A stretch of DNA of 64,000 nucleotides from Campylobacter massiliensis. GTDB lineage: Bacteria > Campylobacterota > Campylobacteria > Campylobacterales > Campylobacteraceae. The position numbers and the translations under genes are program-made. Shown one piece after another: positions 1-8,411 of this stretch; position 1 is the stretch's first letter, and every line of letters begins with the position of its first letter. A model generated the notes under the pieces. It was not told where the DNA came from, did no database searches, and saw only the letters and a list, made by a program, of their open reading frames with translations. The stretch is taken from positions 868,001-932,000 of the forward strand of contig NZ_JACLZK010000001.1 of the NCBI RefSeq assembly GCF_014253065.1, written 5' to 3'.

Positions 1-1014
1 TTCTCCCGAATTCTTTCTAAGTATAGTTATGAATAATGGCGCACCTATAAATGCTGTTAATATTGAAATGGGAATTTCATTGCTTGTAGCTGCTCTTGAA
101 AGGGTATCTATCAGTAATAAATAAATTGCTCCCATAACACAACAAGTTGGAATAAGGTACCTATTATCATTTCCGATAACCATTCTCGCCAAATGGGGAA
201 TTATTAAACCTATCCATCCTATAATTCCACATACAGAAACTGTAGTTGCAGTTATCAATGTTGAGAGTAAGATAACCACAATACGTAATTTTTTTACATT
301 AATTCCTAAAGACCTAGCCTCATCAGAATCTAGAGATAAAAGATTCAATTTCCACCTTAATAGAAAGAAGCCGAAAATACAAGGTATTATTATTATTGAA
401 CAAATAACAAGATCTCTATAGGATACACTTGCTAAACTTCCCAGCAACCACATAGTGATAGTTGGAAGCTTATCTTCCGGATCTGCTATATATTTAATAA
501 ATGATATTGAAGCATCAAATAGTGACTTTACAATTACTCCGGATAAAACTAACACATACAAATCTGTTCGTTTTTTTACTCTGGATAGGTTTAAAACTAT
601 ATAAACTGCTAAAAGCCCCAGAAGCAAAGAAACATGCTGAGTCACTATCATGTCTAGGGATAATAATATAGATAAAGCCGCCCCAAAACCTGCTCCTGAA
701 GACACCCCTAGTAAGTCCGGGCTAACTAAAGGGTTTGAAAAAACAGTTTGATATGCTGCTCCTGCCAGTGATAGCCCTGCACCTACTAAAACTCCCATAA
801 GTATTCTAGGTAGTCTTATGTCAATTACTACACTAGTTTCATGTACATCTAAGCCGCTAACATCTCCGGTTATTGTTTTGTATATAATCATAAATGCTTT
901 ATAGGGGCTAACCTGATATCTTCCTAAACAAATACAAGTTAGTATTAAAAGCAATAGCAATACAAAGAGAACCAATATGCATAATTTTTTATTCTTAAAG
1001 AAACCTTTCCCCAT
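1..1014 (-). CDS. FecCD-family iron-complex ABC permease, C-terminus cut by the window edge
   Basis: The frame is open from an ATG at 1014 to base 1 with no stop, giving 338 residues of a family that is usually 320-350 long. It is an inner-membrane permease of the BtuC/FecCD type for siderophore, heme or cobalamin uptake. Visible marks are the N-terminal hydrophobic segment, DIRLPRILMG, the SNPLVSPDLLG stretch followed by GAGFGA, and a late GWIGLIIPHLARM, which is the usual coupling-helix region. It resembles the permease at 18953-19915 but is far more AT-rich and uses ATA, AGA and TTA codons heavily, unlike every native gene here. I infer a Firmicutes-like origin. No partner ATPase or binding protein lies inside the window. 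Confidence 0.88.
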   Translation of the reverse strand, partial: MGKGFFKNKKLCILVLFVLLLLLILTCICLGRYQVSPYKAFMIIYKTITGDVSGLDVHETSVVIDIRLPRILMGVLVGAGLSLAGAAYQTVFSNPLVSPDLLGVSSGAGFGAALSILLSLDMIVTQHVSLLLGLLAVYIVLNLSRVKKRTDLYVLVLSGVIVKSLFDASISFIKYIADPEDKLPTITMWLLGSLASVSYRDLVICSIIIIPCIFGFFLLRWKLNLLSLDSDEARSLGINVKKLRIVVILLSTLITATTVSVCGIIGWIGLIIPHLARMVIGNDNRYLIPTCCVMGAIYLLLIDTLSRAATSNEIPISILTAFIGAPLFITILRKNSGE

Positions 1015-1066
1015 TTATCCACTCTTTCTAATTAATAGTAAAAATCTTTTATATAGTCTCCTATCC

Positions 1067-1371
1067 TCAATATAAAGAAGTTAACAAAATTTTTTTAGAT
1101 ATTTGCTCTAAATTAGGACTTAAGGATAAGTCATAAGAGATTATTTCATTTGTATACATATCAAGTATTGGTGAAATGTTGCATTTACCCCATGAAAAGT
1201 TAAATTGAGATACATCAGTACTCCATTTTTGCAACGGCTTATCAGCTTTAAAATTTCTGTCTATTATATTATCAGCAATCTTGCCTACTTTACCTTTGTA
1301 TGAATGATATTTTTTCTTTACACTATTAAGAATCCTATTATGAGTTACTTCATAATCTCCGTTTGCCATGA
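1067..1371 (-). pseudogene. IS3-family (IS150-like) transposase OrfB fragment
   Basis: About 100 codons match the start of the DDE integrase core of IS3-family OrfB: a KKKYHSYKGKVGKIADN linker, then DRNFKADKPLQKWSTDVSQF, which contains the first catalytic Asp, then SPILDMYTNEIISYDLS. The rest of the core, with the second Asp and the Glu, is absent, so it cannot be an active transposase. The start at 1371 is chosen because a strong AGGAGG lies 7 bases upstream and a consensus promoter lies before it. The first residues (MANGDYEV) do not look like transposase and may come from a fused leader. Low GC, like the neighbouring permease. Confidence 0.8.
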
Positions 1372-1405
1372 TTTGCCCTCCTTTTTTTAAATATAACTTG
1401 ATTAT

Positions 1406-1435
1406 ATTATAGCACTTGTTATATTTGAAAGTCAA
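1406..1435 (-). promoter_or_regulatory. Consensus sigma-70 promoter
   Basis: On the minus strand TTGACT (1430-1435) is separated by 18 bases from TATAAT (1406-1411), and AGGAGG precedes the ATG at 1371. This full two-box promoter with a strong Shine-Dalgarno is typical of Firmicutes; Campylobacter promoters usually lack a -35 box. It overlaps the 3' end of the next upstream reading frame. Confidence 0.55.
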
Positions 1436-1735
1436 GATATTGATACACATATTCATCTTTAAAATGGTCATCATCATACTCTTCATATACATAATCATAA
1501 TTTAACCTAAAATGCACATTACCAATGTACGCATCTACCATTGTTGTGTTAGCAGTCGGTTTTTTAGTGTAGGCTTCGATAGTTAGGCTTGCTGGCAAAA
1601 AAGATTCTTGGTAAGTAAATTCACTTTTGGCAATAACACATTTTTCATTTAGGTATGAACTACAAAATTCTAAAAACTTAGCTCCTAATTCATCTGCTAG
1701 CTCTCTTTGTGTGCTAGCCAAATCTACAAACTGAT
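1419..1735 (-). pseudogene. Unrecognised protein, N-terminus lost at the fumarase junction
   Basis: An open frame of about 105 codons runs from the recombination junction near 1735 to a stop at 1419. I do not recognise the family. It starts with an amphipathic helix (RELADELGAKFLEF) and ends in an acidic, Tyr-rich tail (YDYVYEEYDDDHF). The only in-frame initiator near the beginning is a TTG at 1721 without a good ribosome site, and the frame continues across the junction, so the true N-terminus was probably lost. Base composition matches the foreign DNA to its left rather than the fumarase to its right. Confidence 0.4.
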
Positions 1736-1822
1736 GTGCCCCGTGAGGTAGATCACGTCGCCGATCTTGATATCTGCTAGATCCTCGGGCGCGATCGGCG
1801 TGGTTAAAATTTTCTTACTCAT
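1724..1822 (-). pseudogene. Fumarate hydratase class I beta subunit, truncated after about 30 codons
   Basis: The ATG at 1822 overlaps the alpha-subunit stop as ATGA, as expected for the alpha-beta fumarase pair. The first 29 codons read [20 protein letters not shown] and then GDVIYLTGH, the normal start of the beta (C-terminal) domain. The sequence then leaves the family and reaches TAG at 1724. The remaining roughly 150 codons of the swivelling domain are missing; AT-rich foreign DNA follows. Without the beta subunit, two-subunit class I fumarase should be non-functional unless an intact copy exists elsewhere. Confidence 0.85.
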
Positions 1823-2718
1823 AGCGCGAACTCCTTGTGCGATTTTACGGCAAAATTTAGCTGCTCGTCCCAGACGATATGGCCTTTGCGGTGCGACCAG
1901 CAGCCTACGTTTATGGCGACGGCGATGACGCTAGGGTGGCGGGCGCAGTTTTCGATATGTACGCCCATCACTGAGCTCGCGCCGCTCATGCCCTGCGGGC
2001 CCAGGCCGATTTTGTTTATGCTCTCTTCGAGCAGCTTTTCGGTTAGCGCGGCGCGTTCGTTTGGATTATGCGAGCCAAGCGGTCTCATCAGCGCTTTTTT
2101 GGATAGCAAGGATGCCACGTCGATAGAGGTGCCCACGCCTACGCCCACTAGCAGCGGCGGACAGGCGTTTATGCCGTAGCTCGTCATTATGTCCATGACG
2201 AATTTCACGACCCCCTCGTAGCCCATGCCCGGCATCAGCACGATTGCCTTGCCGGGTAGACTACAGCCGCCGCCCGCCATATAGGTGTGGATCTCGCACT
2301 CGCTGCTTTGCGGCACGATCTCCCAAAATACGCTCGGCGTGCCCTTGCCGACGTTTTTGCCGGTGTTGTACTCGTCAAAGGTCTCGACGCTGTTGTGACG
2401 CAGCGGAGCCTCGCGCGTCGCTCGCAGTACGGCCTCTCGCAGCAGCTCCTCAAGCTCGCCGATGAGCGGGAAGTTCGCTCCGCAGCGCACGAAAAACTGG
2501 ATCACGCCCGTATCCTGACAAGACGGACGATCTAGCTGCTTAGCTAGGCGCTGGTTTTCAAACATCGTTTTGTAGATCTCTTTTGCCAGCGGCTGCGTCT
2601 CGCGTTCGCTAAGCTCCCGCAGTTTTGCCGTCACGTCGTCAGGCAGCACCTTGCCCGTGTAGCCGACGAATTTCGCCATGACTTCGGTCATCTTTTGGGC
2701 GGCTTTTTGTTTATCCAT
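1819..2718 (-). CDS. Fumarate hydratase class I, alpha subunit
   Basis: The 299-residue product is the Fe-S-binding half of a two-subunit class I fumarase, converting fumarate to malate in the TCA cycle. The three cluster cysteines are visible in SCQDTG, GGGCS and GCWSH. The start at 2718 ([10 protein letters not shown]) is preferred over an upstream in-frame ATG because GGAG lies just upstream. The 3' end overlaps the beta-subunit start (ATGA), but that partner is truncated. The gene looks intact and has native GC and codon use. It is the last native gene before the foreign DNA at the left edge of the window. Confidence 0.93.
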   Translation of the reverse strand: MDKQKAAQKMTEVMAKFVGYTGKVLPDDVTAKLRELSERETQPLAKEIYKTMFENQRLAKQLDRPSCQDTGVIQFFVRCGANFPLIGELEELLREAVLRATREAPLRHNSVETFDEYNTGKNVGKGTPSVFWEIVPQSSECEIHTYMAGGGCSLPGKAIVLMPGMGYEGVVKFVMDIMTSYGINACPPLLVGVGVGTSIDVASLLSKKALMRPLGSHNPNERAALTEKLLEESINKIGLGPQGMSGASSVMGVHIENCARHPSVIAVAINVGCWSHRKGHIVWDEQLNFAVKSHKEFAL

Positions 2719-2894
2719 CGCTTCTCCTTTGTGAAATTTTGAGTACATATTTCCAATGCCTGGCATATTAATTTTAGTTCAATATATCGAGTTTAATTCT
2801 AAGTAATGTATAGGTCAAAAATTATGTTTATATATCTAAAATTGCAATTTAGCATTTATGATTGGATATTAAAATAAAACGAATAATTAAAATT

Positions 2895-2931
2895 TAAAAA
2901 ATAAAGCTACCCTAGCCAGGTCGGCTAGGGT
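2895..2931 (-). terminator. Rho-independent terminator of the SGNH lipoprotein gene
   Basis: A perfect 9-bp stem (ACCCTAGCC / GGCTAGGGT, 2909-2917 with 2923-2931) with a 5-base loop is followed on the minus strand by TTTATTTTTT. It starts 6 bases after the stop of the gene at 2938. Confidence 0.85.
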
Positions 2932-2937
2932 TGAAAT

Positions 2938-3774
2938 TTATTTTAGCTCATAAAAATCGCTAACTACCTCCCACGCGGCTTTTTGGAGATATGTTGCAGT
3001 TTCTTCATTTAGGCCGGCATTGTTTTTGATGCCTTGAGCTGATCGCTTAAATAGTGTTGCATATACCGTGCAAGCGGCCAAATAAGTACCTTCAATTGTT
3101 GGGTGTCGTTTGTCGCCTATGCGTAGTTTAATGTCGGGGCGCTCTTTGGTTACTTTCTCAAATGCAAGTGCGGCAGGTATTACGATGGCATTGTTTCTTG
3201 CTGCGGCATTTACATATCCGTTTTCAAGCTCTTTTGTCATCCATGGCTCGCCCTCGTAAGCCCAAGACATAAAAAGAATTGGTTTTACTCCATGTTTTGA
3301 AACTATTTTGCAGTTTTTATCGACCTCTTTTTCAAAGATAGGTTTTAGTCCCGGATGTACTGGGCCTTGTGAGTTATCTTGCATGATTGCAACTTCAAAT
3401 AGTTTTTCACTTTTATCACGAAATTTAAGAGTATTCTTGCCGTCATTTGAAGTTGAATACGAAGCGATAGCATTTGGTCTAAAGTATGAATTTACGTCGT
3501 GCCAGTCAAGACCGGCTCCACTTATAGTTACCATGGTGGAACGAAAATTTATCCCTGATTTTTTGGCTAAGTCATTAACATAACGATGTATGCCGTTATT
3601 AAAGTAAAAAAAGCTGTTGCCTATAAAAATAGCCGAAGTCGGGATTTCTCTAAGGCTTTCTTCTTTTGATACTGCTTCATATGGCGTTAGCATACTTGTT
3701 TTTGTAGGTGTGCTGGCGCATCCTGCTAACAATGCGGACAATATCACGGTTGTGAAAAATTTGAATTTACTCAT
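2938..3774 (-). CDS. SGNH-hydrolase-like lipoprotein
   Basis: A 278-residue secreted protein with a lipoprotein signal peptide (ILSALLAGC lipobox, Cys at about residue 19). The mature part begins with an SGNH block I-like GNSFF motif near residue 53 and ends with a D-x-x-H-like block (GDKRHPTIEG) near residue 225. Together these suggest a GDSL/SGNH esterase or acyl-hydrolase, anchored in the outer or inner membrane. The substrate cannot be told. GGAGG stands 6 bases before the ATG. It appears monocistronic with its own terminator. The function is family inference; the catalytic Ser is Ser in GNS. Confidence 0.75.
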   Translation of the reverse strand: MSKFKFFTTVILSALLAGCASTPTKTSMLTPYEAVSKEESLREIPTSAIFIGNSFFYFNNGIHRYVNDLAKKSGINFRSTMVTISGAGLDWHDVNSYFRPNAIASYSTSNDGKNTLKFRDKSEKLFEVAIMQDNSQGPVHPGLKPIFEKEVDKNCKIVSKHGVKPILFMSWAYEGEPWMTKELENGYVNAAARNNAIVIPAALAFEKVTKERPDIKLRIGDKRHPTIEGTYLAACTVYATLFKRSAQGIKNNAGLNEETATYLQKAAWEVVSDFYELK

Positions 3775-3987
3775 GATTTCCTCCTGTGGTAAATAAAATT
3801 TGTTTGATTATATCACTTTATCAAATAACATTAGATTATTTTTTAAGATATTTCAAGTATTTATATATACAAGCGTATATAATTTGAGCTAATTTTATAT
3901 TTTTTAGAAATTAGTCCGAGTTAAAAAATTAATGACAAGTGTGAAAATATCCATATATTGATAAAAATACTTGAAAATTAGTAAAAT

Positions 3988-4734
3988 TCACAGATGATTT
4001 ATCAGGCTCGCGTTGTACGCGGCGCCAAAGCCGTTGTCGATATTTACGACGCTGACGCCGTTTGCGCAGCTGTTTAGCATCGCTAGTAGCGCCGCTAGCC
4101 CGCCGAAACTCGCGCCGTATCCCACGCTGGTGGGCACTGCGATCACCGGCACGCTAACAAGCCCTGCCAGTACGCTAGCTAGCGCGCCCTCCATGCCGGC
4201 TACCGCGATCACGACCTTTGCACCGCGTATCTGCTCTAAATTGGCGATCAGTCTATGCAGTCCCGCCACGCCCGCGTCGCTAAATTTGCGCACGTCGTTG
4301 CCTAAAAATCGCGCCGTCTCGTACGCCTCCTCCACGACCGCGCCGTCGGCGGTGCCGGCAGATACTATCGCGATGTAGCTTTGCGTGAGCGCAGGCTCTT
4401 TAAATTTGACGCTGATGACGCGGCCGCGAGCGTTAAACTCCGCCTGCGGCAAGATTTCGCGCACCAGCTCAAAAACCCGCTCGTTCGTGCGCGTGATTAG
4501 GATATTTTGCCCTCTCGCGCCGATCGCTTCTGCGATGCGTAAAATTTCATCATCAGTCTTGCCCTCGCCGTAGATCACCTCGCCTGCGCCGTTTCGCAGG
4601 GCGCGCTGGGTGTCGATTTTGGCGCAGCCCACGTCCTCGTAGGGGTAGTTTTTCAGGTATTTTAGCGCCTCTTGCTCGCTCACGCGGCCGCTTTTTATCC
4701 CTGCGAAAAGCTCTAAAATTTCATCCTCTCTCAT
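3988..4734 (-). CDS. larB: LarB, nicotinic acid adenine dinucleotide carboxylase/hydrolase for the Ni-pincer cofactor
   Basis: LarB carboxylates the pyridine ring of NaAD and hydrolyses the dinucleotide, the first step towards the nickel-pincer cofactor of lactate racemase. The C-terminal two thirds is the PurE-like carboxylase fold: SAGTADGAVVEEAYETA, DAGVAGLHRL, VAGMEGALASVLAGL and PTSVGYG are all present, and the length of 248 is normal. The start is set at 4734 because GAGAGG lies 9 bases before it; an in-frame ATG at 4743 has no room for a ribosome site. The start lies inside the end of larE, so translation is probably coupled. Last gene of the larA-C-E-B run. Confidence 0.93.
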   Translation of the reverse strand: MREDEILELFAGIKSGRVSEQEALKYLKNYPYEDVGCAKIDTQRALRNGAGEVIYGEGKTDDEILRIAEAIGARGQNILITRTNERVFELVREILPQAEFNARGRVISVKFKEPALTQSYIAIVSAGTADGAVVEEAYETARFLGNDVRKFSDAGVAGLHRLIANLEQIRGAKVVIAVAGMEGALASVLAGLVSVPVIAVPTSVGYGASFGGLAALLAMLNSCANGVSVVNIDNGFGAAYNASLINHL

Positions 4735-5647
4735 GCAAAACATCCTCTCTAAGCCCCTTTAGATCGAGCGTCACCTCCGCTGCGCCAAGCGTCACGAGCT
4801 GCCTAACGACGCTTTTAAATTTCGCGTCGTTTAGGAAGTCCCCCATGCTAGAAAAGGGCATTTGCAGCTTTATATTTTTGCGGTCGCACCGCGCGCGGAC
4901 GTTTGTGTAGCCGCTTGCGATGAGTAGATTTTCCGCCGCTTCGATCAAATTTAGCTCGCTCAGCTCGATCTCGCGCCCGTGCGGTAGGCGCGTTAGCAAG
5001 CACGCGTAGCCGGGCTTTTCGGCGGTGGGTAAATTTAACTCGCGCGAGAGCTCGCGGATATCTGATTTGGTTAAATTTATCAGCGGCGAGAGTACGCCTA
5101 GCTCCTCTTTGGCTTTGAGCCCGGGGCGATGTTCGCCCAGATCGTCTCGGTTCGTGCCGTCTGCGACGCGGCTAAATCCAAGCTCGCGGCTAAGCTCTCT
5201 AATCTCTGATTTTTTGAGGCCTTTAAGCGGCGAAAGTACGCCAAGTTCGTCTTTTGCTTTAAGCCCGGGGCGGTATTCGCCAAGATCGTCTAGGTTCGTG
5301 CCGTCGGCGACGTTTGTAAAGCCTAGATGTTTTGCTAGCTCGATTAGCCGCGTAAAAACCGCCTTTTTGCAGACGTAGCAGCGATCTTGCGGATTATTTT
5401 TTACCGCTTCGGGTGCGTCTAGCTCTAAAATTTCGTGCCTGATGCCGTAAGTACGGGTAAATTCCACCGCCTCTTTTATCTCGCGCCCCGACATATAGGG
5501 CGATTTTAGCGTGATAGCTACCGCGCGCCGGCCTAGCGTATCGGCGGCAACGCGCAGCAGTAGCGAGCTATCCACGCCGCCGCTAAACGCTACGGCTAAA
5601 TTTTCCAGCTTTTTTATATCATTTTTTAGAATTTCTAGTTTCGTCAT
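4721..5647 (-). CDS. larE: LarE, sacrificial sulfur transferase, with an internal 48-residue tandem duplication
   Basis: LarE adenylates the LarB product and donates sulfur to make the pincer thiocarboxylates. The ATP PP-loop SGGVDSS sits at residues 22-28, CYVC at 90-93, and the Cys in the YACLLTR stretch (residue 216) is at the place of the sacrificial cysteine of Lactiplantibacillus LarE. The protein is 308 residues against about 276 for that homologue. The extra length is a tandem repeat: residues 113-160 (VADGTN to GFSR) and 161-208 (VADGTN to NLPT) align end to end without gaps. Removing one copy restores the normal length. It overlaps larC by 29 bases and larB by 14. Confidence 0.92.
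   Translation of the reverse strand: MTKLEILKNDIKKLENLAVAFSGGVDSSLLLRVAADTLGRRAVAITLKSPYMSGREIKEAVEFTRTYGIRHEILELDAPEAVKNNPQDRCYVCKKAVFTRLIELAKHLGFTNVADGTNLDDLGEYRPGLKAKDELGVLSPLKGLKKSEIRELSRELGFSRVADGTNRDDLGEHRPGLKAKEELGVLSPLINLTKSDIRELSRELNLPTAEKPGYACLLTRLPHGREIELSELNLIEAAENLLIASGYTNVRARCDRKNIKLQMPFSSMGDFLNDAKFKSVVRQLVTLGAAEVTLDLKGLREDVLHERG
5024..5311 (-). repeat. Two tandem 144-bp copies inside larE
   Basis: Copy 1 is 5168-5311 and copy 2 is 5024-5167. At protein level they agree over most of 48 positions (shared VADGTN, DDLGE, RPGLKAK, ELGVLSPL, IRELSREL). At DNA level they differ at a good fraction of positions, so the duplication is not fresh, yet the frame is kept. Confidence 0.9.
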
Positions 5648-7037
5648 ATTTTTTTAAAGTCTCGTTTCTAACCTCGCGGATCGTCGTTTGAAATCTCTGC
5701 GCGGCTTTTTTGCAGTCCTCGAATTCGGGCTTGATTTTTAAAATTTCGGGGTAATTTCGGGCTAAATTTTCGTCCGTTAAATTTTGTTCGGCGTTAAAAC
5801 CGCAAACTCGGCCGCGCGAAATTTTAAGCCTTATTTTGCCGTATTTAGTCTCTACCTCGCAAAACTCGCGCGCAAGCTCCGTTTTCCTCACGGCGCACTC
5901 TCTAACTCCGATCGCCGTCGTATGCGCGAAAATTAGCCCCTTTATCCGCGCGGCGTCCTGCTTGCGGCACAGCGCGTTTAGCTCAAAGCCCGCGCGCCCC
6001 TTTTTCATAAAAATAGACCTGCTAAATACGTCCAGCGCGCCGCTATCTCGCAAAATATCGCACGCAAAGGCAAAGCTCTCGGCGTCCATGTCGTCGATAT
6101 TAGTGGAGATTAAAATCCGCTCGCAAAGCTCGCCATAGCCGATCTGCACGCTCAAATTTGGCTCATCTCTCAAGCCTAAATCCTCGCTCGTTTCGCAAAG
6201 TATCACGCGAAGCGCGTTGGCAAAATCTGCGACGTCTTTATCGCCAGCGCCGTAGCCCGTGCTTAAAATTTTAAAATTTCGCGGCGACTCGCGGCGGTCT
6301 TGCTCCCTTAAATTTAGCGCGCAGGCCTTTAAAATCGCCGCTCCTGTGGGCGTAGTCATCTCGAAATTCGCTCGCCCTAGGCTTACTTGCGCGCCTTTTA
6401 AAATTTCGCAAACCGCAGGCGCCGGTACGGTCAGCCTGCCGTGAGCGCAATGCGCAAAACCGCCGCCAAGCTCGATAGGCGAAGCAAAAATTTGCGGCGC
6501 GCCCAAAGCCTCCAAGCAGATAGCCGCGCCCACTACGTCCGCGATGCTGTCTGCGGCGCCCACTTCGTGAAAATGTACTTGCTCTACGCTAGTGCCGTGG
6601 ATTTTAGCCTCGGCTCGCGCGATAATGCTAAAAATTTCGCTTGCCGTTTTTTTTACGAAAGCGCTTAGGCTAGAGCTCTCGATAAGCTCTAAAATTTGCG
6701 CGAAATTTCGCGGATGCGGGCGGTTTTGGGCGGGCTTATCCGCTCTAAATTCGGCGCCGTGAATTTTGCCGTTTAAATTTTGACGCGGGCTAAATTTAGC
6801 GCCTAAGAGGGCAAGCGGAATTTGGCCCTGATTTGCCGCGCAAACGACGTCTATTTTGGTTGCGGAGATACCGCATTTTAGCACTTTGCGCTTGCGTAGG
6901 TAAAATTCGCTAGCTAAATTTAGCTTAGCAAGCTCGGCGCAAAGATAGCTAAAATCCGCGCCCAAATCCACCAGCGCGCCTAAATTCATATCGCCGCTAA
7001 TACCGCAGCTAGCATCATAGTATAAAATTTTAGCCAT
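5619..7037 (-). CDS. larC: LarC, nickel insertase of the Ni-pincer cofactor, single-frame version
   Basis: LarC inserts nickel into the pincer precursor in a CTP-dependent reaction. The N-terminus YYDASCGISGDMNLGALVDL is diagnostic, and VHFHEVGAADSIADVVGAA and the GYGAGDKD region follow. In Lactiplantibacillus plantarum the gene is split into larC1 and larC2, joined by programmed frameshifting; here one uninterrupted frame of 472 codons encodes both parts. The gene begins two bases after the larA stop and overlaps larE at its end. The Shine-Dalgarno is weak (AAGG), which fits translational coupling. Confidence 0.93.
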   Translation of the reverse strand: MAKILYYDASCGISGDMNLGALVDLGADFSYLCAELAKLNLASEFYLRKRKVLKCGISATKIDVVCAANQGQIPLALLGAKFSPRQNLNGKIHGAEFRADKPAQNRPHPRNFAQILELIESSSLSAFVKKTASEIFSIIARAEAKIHGTSVEQVHFHEVGAADSIADVVGAAICLEALGAPQIFASPIELGGGFAHCAHGRLTVPAPAVCEILKGAQVSLGRANFEMTTPTGAAILKACALNLREQDRRESPRNFKILSTGYGAGDKDVADFANALRVILCETSEDLGLRDEPNLSVQIGYGELCERILISTNIDDMDAESFAFACDILRDSGALDVFSRSIFMKKGRAGFELNALCRKQDAARIKGLIFAHTTAIGVRECAVRKTELAREFCEVETKYGKIRLKISRGRVCGFNAEQNLTDENLARNYPEILKIKPEFEDCKKAAQRFQTTIREVRNETLKKYDETRNSKK

Positions 7038-7039
7038 AC

Positions 7040-8290
7040 TTAAACCTTAGGCACAGTCATAGAGCCAAACGGCAAGATGATGATCCCGGCGTCCGCGCCC
7101 TTTTGCGCGAGCGCGTCGTCTAGGGCCTTTTGCAAATCATGATACGGTTTTAGGTGTACGGCTCGCATCTCGTCGTCGCTGAGATCGCTCACCGCCCAGG
7201 TCTGCGCCCAGAGCGAGATTTCAGCCATTTTAGCGGCCTTGTGGTAGCCGAGCTTAAAGCCCGCGCTAATCTTTTCTAGCACCTTTTTAGGCGTATCCGC
7301 GGAAGCCATCAGATCAAAAAACGGCTTTGGTCCGATGCCGGTGCGGCACTTTGCGACCATTATTAAAATTCCGTCCTGCGCGAGCGCTAGTTTGCCGTTA
7401 TCTAGGGCTTTTTGCGCCTGATAGAGATCGACGTCCATCGGATAGGGCGCAACCGAGATCACGATATCGGCCTTGCACGGGATATTTACGCAAAATACCT
7501 CGTCGGCCTTTTTTACGCAGTCGTAAAAGCTGTTGTTTAGATCGCCTGCGCTTGCGTAATACACGCCGTGCTCGCTGTCAAGCACCGTCTGGATCGAAAA
7601 AACGTCGATGTGAGCTAGCACTTTCATCGCGTCGATCATATCCTCGTGCACGGGATTGCCCTCTAGTCGCAGAGCTTGCGCGTCGGCGCTAAGAGCGAGC
7701 TTGTGGTTTTGCGTGATGCTCTCATACGACGCAGTACCCGGCAAAAATGCCTTTCTGCCGCCCGTGTAGCCCGCGAAATAGTGCGGCTCGACAGAGCCTA
7801 TGACGATTACCTTTTTGGCTTCTGCTACGATTTTGTTTAGATACATCTGCGTGCCGTTTTTGGACTCGCCTAAAAATACCATCTCGTCGTGCTTGGAGTC
7901 GTGATCGTGAACTTCGTTTTTGGCGTTAAGCTCCGCGTAAATTTCTTTACCGAAGATCATCTCGTACTCATCGAGCGTGCCTTCTCTGTGGCAGCCCGTG
8001 GCGATGATGAAAATTTTCTTTTTATAGCGTAGCTTTGGGTAAATTTGCTTTAAAACTTTTGCCGTCGGCGTCGGTCTCGTGCCGTCGTTTACGATGATGA
8101 CGATCTTTTCATCGCCCGCGATAAACTCATCAAAGCTTTTTTGATTTATCGGATTTGCTAGAGCCTTTGCGATTAGCGCCGTTTCGTCAAATTTAGCCAC
8201 GGGGTTGGGGTTAAAAACTCCCAGTAAATTTTTTTCCGGAACGCTTAGGTCGATGATATCATCTTTGCCGTAGCGAATAGGAATTTGCAC
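7040..8290 (-). CDS. larA: LarA, nickel-dependent lactate racemase family
   Basis: LarA (DUF2088) interconverts D- and L-lactate or a related 2-hydroxyacid using the covalently bound Ni-pincer cofactor. The residues known from the Lactiplantibacillus enzyme are in place: His101 (GCHR), His170 (EPHYFAGYTGG), Lys180 (GRKAFLPG), which carries the cofactor, and His196 (QNH); the last three are shifted by a constant four positions. The start is a GTG at 8290 with AAGGAG 8 bases upstream. It is the first gene of the lar run, so this is a self-contained cofactor-plus-enzyme set. LarA paralogues with other substrates are known, so lactate is likely but not proven. Confidence 0.9.
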   Translation of the reverse strand: MQIPIRYGKDDIIDLSVPEKNLLGVFNPNPVAKFDETALIAKALANPINQKSFDEFIAGDEKIVIIVNDGTRPTPTAKVLKQIYPKLRYKKKIFIIATGCHREGTLDEYEMIFGKEIYAELNAKNEVHDHDSKHDEMVFLGESKNGTQMYLNKIVAEAKKVIVIGSVEPHYFAGYTGGRKAFLPGTASYESITQNHKLALSADAQALRLEGNPVHEDMIDAMKVLAHIDVFSIQTVLDSEHGVYYASAGDLNNSFYDCVKKADEVFCVNIPCKADIVISVAPYPMDVDLYQAQKALDNGKLALAQDGILIMVAKCRTGIGPKPFFDLMASADTPKKVLEKISAGFKLGYHKAAKMAEISLWAQTWAVSDLSDDEMRAVHLKPYHDLQKALDDALAQKGADAGIIILPFGSMTVPKV

Positions 8291-8411
8291 GTTTGCTCCT
8301 TAAGTATAATTATTAATTTTTTATATTAGGATTATATATAAATTTTTCTTTTAAATGTATTTAAAAAGGGTATTCAATTTTTAAATTTATAGAGCGGATA
8401 AAATTTATTAT

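Noticed and set aside
1372-1498. Upstream extension of the IS3 transposase fragment to 1498
   Set aside because: The extra codons cover the promoter and Shine-Dalgarno and are Met/Ile/Asn-rich; the ATG at 1371 is the supported start.
5024-5311. CRISPR-like or satellite repeat
   Set aside because: There are just two copies, adjacent, in frame and inside larE; they are a coding duplication.
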